In this document: positions 29,387 through 39,919 of the stretch, piece by piece
How positions within the stretch are numbered: the stretch's first letter is position 1
Layout of the letters: every line of letters starts with the position of its first letter
Assembly (NCBI RefSeq): GCF_000417875.1
Contig: NW_006920874.1
Coordinates: 602,817 to 666,816 of the forward strand
Reading direction: 5' to 3'
Source of the DNA: Pseudozyma flocculosa PF-1
Taxonomy: Eukaryota; Basidiomycota; Ustilaginomycetes; Ustilaginales; Ustilaginaceae
DNA length: 64,000 bases
The notes under the pieces: model-generated
The model's input: only the letters and a program-made list of their open reading frames with translations
The model's database searches: none
What the model was told of the DNA's origin: nothing
Translations under genes and position numbers: made by a program

Positions 29387-32300
29387 TCAGGTGTCATCGG
29401 GCACCTTGACGATCGACGAGGGGCGCACTATGGCGTCCTTTGCGCGCGTCTTGTCGTGGGCCACGCCGCGGAAGCTGGGGAAGCGCGGGTGTCCCGTCTG
29501 GGTAATCTCCTGGAAGCGGTAGCTGACGATGGTGCCCACCGGCGGCGGGTTCTCACGCTGTCGATCGTTGAGGCCCGACCCGATGCGGGTCCTGAGGCCG
29601 TTTTCCATCTCGACGACGAGTGCTCCGACTCGACCCTCGTTGCGGCCTTCGCCCTCGACGTAGTCGACCACCTTGGCCTCGGCGTCGTAGAACGACTTGA
29701 GCTTGTACATGGTCCTGCTGCGCTTGAACTCGTAGAACGACCCCGGACGGCGGAGCATCAGGCTGGCGGCGTCAAGGCGGCGGATTGAGATAGCAGAGCG
29801 GAGGGTCAGCACATCGTGGGCAGATGCAAGGATCGACGAAGGCCGTAGTCCGATCAGCTGGGTCTCCCACGCAGACTCACCCTTCACCGCCCTTGCCGTT
29901 GACCTCTTCGAGGAGCGCGACGAGGTGGTCTCGGTCGACGCACTTCTCGTGGTGGACCAGTCGGATCACAGCGCCCTGGAGCTGGTCGATGTCGATGCCC
30001 TCGGTCGATCCAAAGCGCTTCTTGAGCTCCGCCCAGCGGTCCTCGACCACCTTGCCGTCCATCGAGGGCGCGTCAAACACCTGCGCAGAGGGATAGCAAA
30101 CGGAGCGGGCATCCGGCGCAACGACGTCAGTGTACACAACGTCGAGATAACCGCGCCCAGGCCCGCTTCGGCGGCTCACCATGTACTTGATGTTGTGCCA
30201 CTCGGACGAGCGCTTCGTGTCCGAACGGTAGGCAGGCAGGAAGTTGGCAGGATGGAAGCGCGATCGGCGTCGAAAATGAGGCGAAGTCATGCCGGGCCGA
30301 ACAGCGTCGCGCGGTGGACGTGCGGCAGGGGTGGCGAGAGCGGGCGCAGCAGAGGCAGAGGGAGGAGTGACGAGGGGAGGGGCAGAGGGGCGAGAGGCAT
30401 GCGAGGTTTTAGCATCGCTCCTCTTCCTCTTTTTGGACTGCGCGCCCGCCTCTGAGGGATTCGATGGAAGCTCGGACGGCGATGTCGCCACCGGACGCTT
30501 GCCCCTGCCGCAACGCGTGCAGGTCTGCGTCGGAGAGACCTGCTCGCTGACCAGCTTGCGCTGCCGAGGCCGAGGTCGTGGCAGCAGCGCGCAGAAGGAC
30601 AGCTGCGCCAGCGCAAACATCGATATCTCGCCCGACTGGACCAGATCGCGCCCGACGCGCAGGCCGAGCCTCTTTTGCGACTTCCATCGAGACGCTCGCT
30701 TGCCGCTCGACGTCAGAGCGGCAGGAGCCTCTTCGATGCCTTCGCCGGTGGTGGGTGCGGGCGGGTCCGGTAGGCTCGACGCCAGGTTCGTGACATCGCC
30801 TAGGGGGGCTTGCCCGTCGCCATGAGGTCGTCGCCGCGACTGCGCCTGCGACTGAGACTGCGACTGGGACTGCGACTTGGCTTGCGACTGCGAAGTGGCC
30901 ATTCGACGCCGCCGGGCCTCTTCCTGCCGGATCCGATGCTGGCTCGCCAGCCGGCCGCCGAGCTGCTCGCGCAACCAAGACCGTTCCATCGAGTCCCTCT
31001 GCAGAAAATGCTTGAACGTCCGGAGCTTTCCCATCCTTACCGTTGTGCGGCAGATCTGCGAGGTGAGATCGAACTCGCCGCGTCGCATCCACAGCTCGCC
31101 ATCGAGCGCAAGGTCCTTGGGCAGCTCTGCACGGGAATCGAGGCGTCGCCCGGCGGTATCGAAAGTGTCAGGCTGGCCCGCACGCTACTAAATGATTGAT
31201 GGACTGACCGCACTCACGGTCCTTCCACCACGTAGGTGCATTCCACTCGAGGTTCTGCCTCGAGAAGAGGCGCTGGCCATCCCAGAAGGCGCGGACACCA
31301 TCGAGCTGTAAGACAACGGGGGCGTCGGGCGTAGCGGTTCCGTCAGACTTGAGCTGTTTTATCACGACTGCGAGGCCGGGAAGGAAACCTACCTTTTCGC
31401 TGACCCACCAGCCCGACGGGTCCATCGGCTTGGATTTCGGCTTCTTCGGATCGGCGTTCAGGACCCAAGAATGGCCGAGGAGCAGCTTGACCTGGAGGAG
31501 CAGCAAGAAAAGACAAGGTCGATGGTATGGCCGTTCAGCTGGACTCCGATGCAGACAAACAGCCGCTGACAAGTCCCGGACAGCTTACCTTGTCATCGTT
31601 CTTGTCTGCCTTGCCGTTGCGACCCTTCTTCGACGGCGAAGGCTGCTCCCAGGGGAACGAGAAGGCTTTGCCCACGCCTGCGGCGGCTTCGGGCGCCTCG
31701 GGCGTGCGAGCTGCTGCGTTGCTCGGCCCAGGCGCCTGGGCTACGGGCTTGACGAGCTCCCACTCGTCCTCGGTTTCGCTGTCGTCCTGTTGACCGACGG
31801 GGGCGGGGCGCTTGGAGTTGGACGACGCCGAGGCTGCGACTCCTGACGCAGCGGCGTCCTCGGCAGAGGTGGTCTCGCTCGCCTTGTCGGCAGGGGCCTT
31901 GTCCGCGTTGTCGACGGCCTTGCTAACGCCACCGTCGCAGTCTTTGCTCGCCCCCTGGTCTTTCTGAGAAGCCTCCTGGAGCTGTTCATCGAGCATGCTC
32001 CTGGCACGGGCCATCCTCGAGGCGACGGTGCTGCCCGAGGCCCTCCTGGTGATGCCCTTGTCTTCCCAGACACTGCTGGGCGCGTCCTTTGCCACCCTGA
32101 CGCGCTCCTCCTCGTACTCGTCGCCCAGCACTTCGGAGAGGTGCGGGCAAGAGCGTCGGAACTTGTCCCTCTCCTGGTTGTAGAGCCAGGCCGGGCAGCT
32201 GCAGACGTAGAAGCCGGCCTCGAAACGCTTGAGCGTGAACTTGCCCGAGCCGTTCTTGGAATGCTCGAGGGGCTTGCCAATCTCGATGACGGTCTTGGGA

Positions 32301-32422
32301 GGGATCGACTTGCCGGGCACGCTGGAGCGGAGGCCGTACTCGTCTGTGCGGACCATGTCGGGGATGTGCAGGGTGGCCGTGTCGAGGTCGACGATCGACC
32401 CCATCGAGATGCCGGTCGGCAT
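29387..32422 (-). CDS. SWIM zinc-finger ATP-dependent DNA ligase (LigE-like core)
   Basis: Predicted ATP-dependent polynucleotide ligase sealing nicks through a Lys-AMP intermediate. Six exons: 32422..31589, 31491..31393, 31305..31218, 31126..30180, 30080..29881 and 29762..29387; all phases agree; 847 residues. Order: SWIM finger (C74-x-C76-x15-C92-x-H94); an acidic, Ser/Ala-rich linker; then DPSGWWVSEK|LDGVRAFWDG, where the catalytic Lys311 is the last codon of exon 2. Next come LPKDLALDGELWMRRGEF (motif III, near 350), YM|VFDAPSMDG (IIIa, near 656), GLMLRRPGS (IV, near 724) and LKSFYDAEAKVVDY (V), followed by an OB fold with IGSGLNDRQRENPPPVG and GHPRFPSF. The core matches the small bacterial LigE/viral-type ligases rather than nuclear Lig1/Lig4. 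About 280 basic residues (370-648) with SQ repeats, a KKRKR signal and a CTRC motif are inserted between motifs III and IIIa. Nuclear repair is plausible but inferred. Confidence 0.85.
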
Positions 32423-32998
32423 TCTGGGCGTGGGTGCTCGCCTCAGAGGCGGAGAGGTTTACATGCGTTGTGTGCTAGACGAAAGGAATGGTCGATTGAG
32501 GGGGAGGGCGCGGATTGAGAGAGCAGGTGGGGTAGGGTAGGCAGGGAGGGTGGTGGACGAAAGGACGGAGGGAAGCGAGCTCAGAGAAGGAAAGGGGAAG
32601 AGAGGCGGGCGGGGTGGTCAGACAGCGTTTGGCCTTCGCCCGCCCCGCCCCGCCAGAGACAAAAAAGTGTCACTTCCAATGCAGCGCCAGCGGCCTGACC
32701 AGGCGCGCAGGACAGGGTCCACACGCGCGCGCGTGCAGCAGCAGCAATTTACACGAAGGCTGCTCGGGCTGCCGCAGCACAGGCGTAGGCGTACGAGAGC
32801 AGACGAAGATGACCTTTGACCAGAGGAGTACGGGGAAGGCTACGCAGTAGTGCTACAGTTTGAACGAGCGAGGAGGGAACGGGCCAGGTCAATTAGCGGA
32901 GAACGCGAGAAGAGCAGAACGAGCAAACAAGAGAGAAAGGAGAGGAAGCTGGCTGCGACCGCGAAAGGGCCGCTGAGGGGCGACGTGGAAGGGAACAA
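32423..32998. other. Ligase promoter / 3' flank of next gene
   Basis: 576 bases between tandem minus-strand genes. No gene seen. The plus strand is purine-rich (GA/GGA) through 32500-32640 and 32850-32960, that is, pyrimidine-rich on the ligase coding strand. Confidence 0.5.
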
Positions 32999-35900
32999 TC
33001 AGAGTGCGGGGCCGAAGCCAGACCAGGTGGTTGAGGCCGGAACCTCGGTGGCGATCGAGCCTCGGAGGGCAGGCAGCGGCTTGTCGGCCGCCCTCTGTAG
33101 CGCGATCGAGGTGCGCAGAGCGTCCTGTGCGGGTGCCGAGTGGGCCACGGCCTCCTTGGCCGAGGAAGGCGGCAGCGACGTGGGGATGCTGAGCGCCTTG
33201 GGGACGTAGCGCTCGCTCATGCTGATGCGGCCGGTCCCGGCGGTGAAGCTAGCAGGGCTGGCCTCAAACTCGCCGGAGAGCATCGAGCGCCGGTTGAGCG
33301 AGTTGGGCGTGCCACCCGCTTCGCTCATCTCCGAGATGGGCGCCATGCCCATGTCGAGAAGGTGCAGCGATGGCCGGGTCGGCGAGGTGGGGACGAATTG
33401 CTGGCCTGGCACCGAGCGAAGGGAGCTGCGTCGGGGCGGAGCGCTTGGCTTCGGATGGTGGGCCGAGTCCTGACTTAGGCGGCCAAGCGATTCGGGGCCA
33501 GCGCCGATGCGATGGACGACGTCTTCGGCGGGCTTGGTCTCGATGGCCTGGCTGCGCTCCATGCTCCTCTCCGACATTGACGTGGCCCTCGAAGACAGTG
33601 AGTCCCAGCGTCGCATCGCACGAGGGAAGAAGGAGAAGCGCGACTCGGCGGCCTCCGAGCCGTCCGAATACATGCCACCGGTGTTGTAGGACGACGCCTT
33701 GGAGCTGCCCGACTGGTCCCGCGAGTGACGTCGCGAGACGCTCGAATGCTCGCCACGTCCAGAGAGGGCGTCGAACGAGAACTTGCGGGCCGAAGGCGGG
33801 TACTTTCTCGACGGCAGTCTCGAAGCCTGAGACAGGCTGGGAACCGAAGGCAGTGGGCGTTCGGCGGAGGCGCTCTGCCTCGGTGGCTGCGCGACCAAGT
33901 GTACTGGCACCGTCGTCGATCGCGTCGGTGCTTGCGGCTCGTATGGAAACGGGGTCGGCTGTGGAAACACCGGGGCTGCTTCCCGGGTCGCCTCGCCGCG
34001 TTTCGCGCTCCACGGAAAGCTGAAGAGCTTGTTGAGGCTCGAGGTCGAGGATGATGTTCTGAGCCGTCTCCCACGGCTCCGCAGCGTCTCTTGCCCTGCC
34101 TGGGTTCCTTCGTCGTCGTGATCAAAGTGGGACCGATTGAGACTAGAGAGGCGCCGCCTTAGGCTCCCACCGAAGCTCGATCGGCGATGCAGCGTGCGCT
34201 CTGCTGGGACCGTGTGGAAAGAGGCGTAAGCATCGAGCGCCGGCTCGTCCATGACGGAGTCGAAGCGTGGCGGCAGCTGGTAAGCTGGCAATGGCTGTCG
34301 ACCTGTCGCCGCGTCGGCGGGCAGCGGTACGACGGCGTACGAGGCTGGCATGGATCGGAGGCTGGCGGTGTTGCCGGCGTTTGTTGGAAAGTGCATCGAG
34401 GTTGCGCCGTGCAGATCAGGTGTGGTCTGGAGCGACAGCGATGGTTGCGATGAAGCAATCTCGAGCGAGATGCGCTCCACAGTCGCCTGGAGCTCGCTGA
34501 TTTTGGCTCGATGCCTCTCGACCTCCTGCCACAGGGCAGCCTGGCGCGCATCCTCCATCGCGTTGCCAGCGCTAGAGGCCCGCGCTCTCGCGCCGAGGTT
34601 GGGCGAGCTGCTCATACCGCGTAGTACCCTGGTCCCGCTGGCGTCGGAGGCTTGCGCGCCAAACCGCGGTACGCCCGAGATGCTGGCCCTTGCAGACGGG
34701 CCGTGGTCGAAGCCGCGGCATCCGCACTGCCAGGTGGCGTTGCCCTTGCCGGCGAGCGGACATGCTGGATGGTGGAAAGCCGACGGCGCGGTCCGGATGG
34801 CTGGAAAGCCGGTCTCGTCGATCACGACGCTCCAGGCGTGCAGCTCACCCGGCTGCCGCTTGTCTCGACCTACGCCAAAGCTGTGCACGCCGCTTTCCGA
34901 GTTTCGCCGCTCGATGCGAGGCGGACTGGCAGGCTGCGGGACCGTGGCCAGGGCCTGGAGGCGGTTCAGATCGAGGCTGCGCGCCGTCGGCCGGGCAAAG
35001 GACGCCGAGGTCGATGGGATCTTGCGCTCGGCACCGACCCTGTTGGCGCCCACCAGACCGAGCCCGCCCGCAAACGCGGCATGACCCTGCTCCGAGTCGA
35101 CGTCGAGGAGGACCTCCTCGTCCTCTTCCTCGTGGGTCCGTCCGCTCGTAGGATCGTCCATCCCTAGCTGTACAGGGCTCCCGAGGCCTCTGCTGAGCGT
35201 GTCATTTGAGGGCTCTTCGATGCGAGTGCCACCAGTGCCGCTGCCGGATGAGCCCGGCGGTATCGGTCGAGAAAAGTTGGGGCGAAGGAGCCTGCCAGGA
35301 GCCGGCGCAGCGTCTTCCTCGTCCTTTCCGCCGATGTACGTCTTGCGAAACGGCCGGCGCTCATGCGCGGCATCGAGACTCGCTCCACGTGAGGCGGACG
35401 TGGTCGCCTGGCCGCCCCCGGCATCTCGGGTGATCCAGCTGGGTGACTGGGCCTCTGACGAGGGGCGAGTCGAGGAGAGGTAAGGCAGCGTCGAGATCGA
35501 TGCACGGCGAGATTCCGACGACTCGGGCTGATGGACCTGCTTGGCCTCGTCTGCGATGGTGAAGTCAAACGAGTCCATCTCGTGCAGGTCAGGGCTCGAC
35601 TTGACCCTCTTGAGGCGGCTTCGCACACCAGGCGGGGCCCGCGCGGTGGGCAGCGGTGCTCCCGGCGAGTGGTTGCGCCACACATGCTGCGTGGTCTCGA
35701 GCATCTGCTTGATGGCGTCGCGTGGGATGTCGAGCGATCTGGCAATCTCTCCGGTCGATGCTGTGGGTCCCAGCACGAGCGAGGTGGTGCTGCTCGCCGC
35801 CGAGCTGGCTGTCGCGTAGATGGAGGCCGAGCTGGGCGGTCTGTCGGGCTCGTAGAAGCGATCGAGGCTCTCGTCTCTTGATCCGATGACGTCCGTTGCG

Positions 35901-37219
35901 GGCGCGTTCCGCTGGCTCGTCATCTGCGAGAGACGCTCCGAGCTGCTGGAGGGGCGCTGCTGGCCCGAGGCGACGGCCGGCTTCTGATTCGCCTTCTGCG
36001 TCTGTCTCCCCGTCTGGTAGTTTGGCGAACTGGGCGGTCCGCCTTCGAGCGTCAGCCTCTTGAGCGGAGACCGCCCGCCGTGGGTAGGCTCCGACCTCGG
36101 GTGAGGCTCGTTGAGGTCCAAGAGGGCGAGCGGCCGCGGTGGCAGTGCTCGGTCAGGCGCGGGACCTGGCGGGACGAGGCGCTGCGAGCTCGACGGTCGC
36201 GCCGCCCCTCTTTCATGCCCCTCGCGGCTGGTCCGCCTCGAGCTGCCGCCAGCCGCCTTGGCCGAAGAGGATGCGTCGGATGCCGCCGCGCTGAAGCGCT
36301 CTCCGGCATGCTTCCGGTTCTCAACGGCCCAGTTCTCCCCGCCGTCCCAGCCCATGTTACGGGCGGCTCTGGCGACCGGGGCGGGCGGCGATGTCCCGAC
36401 CTCTGCCCGTCCGATGGGCGAGGGGAACGAGCTGATGAGGCCGGCAAGGGCGGGAGAAGAAGACGGGTTCGACTGGAAGTGGCTTGGGGTCACGGTCAGG
36501 CTCGACATGGCCGGAGAAGCCAGCCGTGTGTCGAAGGTTCTGATCGACAGGCGCTCCGGTATGGGTGTCCTGTCCGGGTCAGTGAGGCTCGGGCTCGATC
36601 TGGTGCGTCCGATTGGCCTGTGACCGTTGGCTGCTGCCCCTCGCGCCTCTTCAGACGGGCTCCGAAGCGGCAGCGGGAACAGGCCGTCGCTGAGATCCGT
36701 CTGATCGAAGAGGTCCGAATCGAAGCTGAGGGCTGGCGCCGGAGCCGACGCCGGCGAGGGCGTCGACGATGGGATAGCTTGCCTGGCGGCCGGCGCGACG
36801 GTGCCCGAGCTGGGCGATGGCCAGTTGCGCTTGACTTTGGGCGCCCACCGCGGCGACCAGCCCTTGATGGACCCGCTGCGCGCAGCGGCCTTGGCCGTCG
36901 AGGGAGAGCCGTTCGCGAGACGAGCATCGGTGCTGACCTGATAGTAGCAGCGTTGGTGGAATACAAATGATGGCAGTCAGCTCGCGTTGGTTCCGGAACG
37001 GTCCCGGTCCTGGCGGTGCGGCACATGTGCTGCGAAGCTCACCCTGCTCCTCAGATCCGACGTCTCCTTGGGCGGCATCGAGGGCGGGAAGCGCTCCAGA
37101 GGGCTGTCGGGTTCGGTCCAGTTGGTCGACGAGGCTGTGTTCGGGTGTGCCGTCGTCCAGCTGCCCTCACCGGGGGACGGCGTGGCCGGCAGCGCCTTGG
37201 ACCTTGGCCGAGGCAGCAT
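32999..37219 (-). CDS. Large disordered Ser/Pro-rich protein, function unknown
   Basis: Two exons: 37219..37043 (59 codons, ATG at 37219) and 36937..32999. The 105-base intron (GTGAGC...ATCAG) contains a stop in frame, so splicing is required. The second exon is open for 143 codons upstream of its first ATG, which supports the join. Product 1371 residues, mostly Ser/Pro/Arg-rich with many SP and RxxS sites. Less repetitive islands: SIKGWSPRWAPKVKRNW near the N-terminus; TGEIARSLDIPRDAIKQML, which looks like a short helix-turn-helix; a Cys/His patch (HHPACPLAG then WQCGCRGFDHG) in the middle; and a predicted coiled coil (EVERHRAKISELQATVERI). A basic SLRRRLSSLNR region and SFPWSAKRGE follow. 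I do not recognise the family. It may be a cortical or signalling scaffold, but nothing in the sequence proves it. Confidence 0.65.
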
Positions 37220-39919
37220 GACCGTTCGCTCTCGGATGGGTTCCGATGTGGCTGGCGTCCGGAGGCCTGAGCCGTGCGTCGGAGGAACTGGCAGCAAGAC
37301 GACGGAGGTGGACCGGATAAGAAGACAGGGTCACGAAGGAAGGCAAGGGTCGATGAACATGGGGCTGGGACACTCGACGATGGCGGGGTTCTAGGGAGTG
37401 GTGGTGGTGGTGGTGGTGGTGGTGGTGGTGGTGGTGGTGATGATGGACAGACGGCGCGAAAGTCGCCGCCCCTCATTCCAGCTCTCGTGGCGGTCAGCGC
37501 CTGTCACAGCTGCATGGGCCTCGAGCCGGTAGCGGAGGTGCAGCAGCGCGATGCGGTGATGGCGAGGCAAGAAGGCAGACAGGCCGTGCGGATCGTGGTC
37601 CGGGGGCCCGGCGAAGAGGCGAGCGGTAGCAGCGCCGGCTGCAGCAACCTGCACCTCCTGGTGGGCTTTACCCGAGGCGACGTCCAACCTTGTCCGGCGG
37701 CGACGGCCAGCAGGCCTGCAAGGGAGAGCTGGGGGGGAGAGCAGAGCGAGCCCTCTCAAGCTTCCAGCCTTTGAGCCAAACGAGACGCGCCTCGAAGCAC
37801 GCGCGCTTTCGTGACGCACCAGACGCGGCCCTCGCCCGGCCTGGTCGCTATCGTGGCCCGAGAGCGGGGCGAGCGGGGCGAGCGGGCATGTGAGGGGTCG
37901 GCCTGGACGGTTCCTGAGACAAGCCCTTGTTTTTTGTTCGCTCCCACCGACCCTGGCATCCCAAATCGACGGACCGGACGTGGGCGACCATCCCCCGGCC
38001 TCCCTGTGGCCAGCCGTGTCCGTCCCCCTGACTTGGCGTGTCTCGTCGCCATCGACTTCAAGACGGGCGACCTTGATCATGACCGGGTCGAAGGGAGGGC
38101 AGGTTGCGTTGCGTGCTCTCCGTGCAAACCTTCCTGGCTGGCGCCTTGGGCGGATGTCAGAGTCGAACTTCCCGCGCTCGGTGTCCCACGGCCCCCTTCT
38201 CTTCTTTCCAGCATCGAAAAAGAGCGGCGCGGGTTGGAGGGCTGAACATCAGCTCGGCGCTCGGCGATGTCAGCGGCGACGACTTTTGAAGCTCAGAGAG
38301 GGGTCCGTCCCATCGTTTGGCGTGGCGTGGCTGGGCTTGGCTTGGCTTGGCTTGGCCTGTCCTGGCCTGCCTGCCAGCTGCCCGTGCTGGACCCCTGTCT
38401 GGATGATGGAAGTGGCGTCCGTCCAGGACAAAGAGAGGCAGCTGCGCCTCATCACGGCCCCTCTGTGCGAACCTCTTGCTTCCAACACACAGAATCGGGG
38501 GATTCGAGAACGGCCATGAACGGTCGCCCTGCTGGCCTACTCCTGGAACGAGAAGCCCGAACAACGTCGCGGCGGGCAGTTCGTTCATGCCTCCAGCACC
38601 GCGCTCTAGGCCTTGCGCACATGGCCGACTTGATCTGCCGCTAACGCCTTGGACGGCCGGCCCCTTAGGAGCACGCCCGCGACTCGGTCGGCGGCGTCAG
38701 CAGCCTGACTCGGAATGACGGCGCCGAACCGTCACTACGCCCGCTCTTCCTTCACCTGACAAGGACGTTGGCCAGACAGGCTGCCAAGGCAAGTCGGGGC
38801 TCTCGGTATCGCGATGGGTAACTGTACCAGGTCCGAAACGGGGGACCCTGCTGCTTCCCATGGAAGAGGTGTCAGAACGAAGCGCCTTGCATAGACGAGG
38901 AGGGAGGGGGTCTGGCCTAGCCTAGGATCGGCCGCAGTTCCGTCCCGCTCCAAGACCTTGGCCGGCTAGCCAGCACGCTCGTTTTCCTTCTTCTTGACCT
39001 GACCGCAGCGAAGGGGACGCAAGGAGGTCGGAAATAGCACCGGTACCGCCCGCCAGCCTCCTCGCCCAAAATGGCTGGTTCGCTTGGCCGACCGTGCCCA
39101 CGCACACTACTTTTCTTGACAAACACACAAGTGCGCGCAAGCAAGCAAGCAAGCAAAGCAGAGTCGATCTTGGTCTGATTGGCGATGTCAAACGGCTTCG
39201 GCTCAGGACGGAACCGCCTGCCGTGGATCCGCGCAATCGAAGATCGTGGTTTTCTCCCCCTGTCCAGTCGGTATCGCCGCTTCCATGAGGCAAGAGCGCG
39301 GAGACCGCCCGCATGCCCCCTCGATGCGAGCGATAGGGGGTCTCTGCCCTAGGGCTAGATTGTTCTTCGACATCTTCATACCTGGGACTCCTTGCTGCCC
39401 CCCTTTCAATGGGAAGAACGAAAGAGGACCATGGGCGGGCGCGCCTGTGCGCGTGCGTGATCCGCAGCCGGCCCAAGCAACGCGTCGAGCGCGTCGTCGA
39501 GGGGACTTGGCCGATAACAGAGACGGTCAAGACCGCCTCAGGATGATGATGACGGACGGACCACGAAGCTACGTGCTGAGACCAAGAGGAGCGCGGCAAA
39601 AAGAACAAGGTCAACTGCAGCACCCGGGATTCCCGCGTGGTCCCCCACCGCGGTACTGGCCGGGCGACTACCTGCTTAACTGTGCAGAGCGGACGGGATG
39701 CAGTGCTTTCAGGTATCTATGGCCGCAGATGAAAGCAAAGCGATGCAATGCACTTGTAGCTGTCTGTCAGAGCGAAGGTGCGCAGCGTGTGAGAGAGAGA
39801 AAGGGCCCATGACGAATGTGATTGAGTGACGATAGAGCAAGCGCGGTGTCTCTAGCTAGTTGCGTTCTGAGTCCCGTTACGATTGTGGTCTGGAGAGAGG
39901 GGGCGGTGGCGAATGTGAC
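37220..39919. other. Long gene-poor interval
   Basis: 2.7 kb with no convincing gene. Open frames up to about 230 codons exist on both strands, but they overlap each other, lack family motifs and have biased composition. It contains a (TGG)n run (37399-37439), TTGGC pentamers (38335-38362) and GCAA tetramers (39137-39155). Confidence 0.5.
37399..37439 (+). repeat. (TGG)n microsatellite
   Basis: About 13.7 perfect units, 180 bases upstream of the start of the disordered-protein gene. Confidence 0.9.

Noticed and set aside
37391..38080. Open frame of 229 codons on the minus strand
   Set aside because: It begins at the (TGG)n run on its far side, ends in poly-threonine from the repeat, and overlaps plus-strand frames of similar length.
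38200..39160. Possible tRNA genes in the gene-poor interval
   Set aside because: I looked for A- and B-box-like pairs (such as GGTTCGAATCC) and found none with a foldable cloverleaf.
39246..39812. 188-codon plus-strand frame downstream of the permease
   Set aside because: Irregular composition, no motif, and no splice or start context; probably chance in GC-rich DNA.
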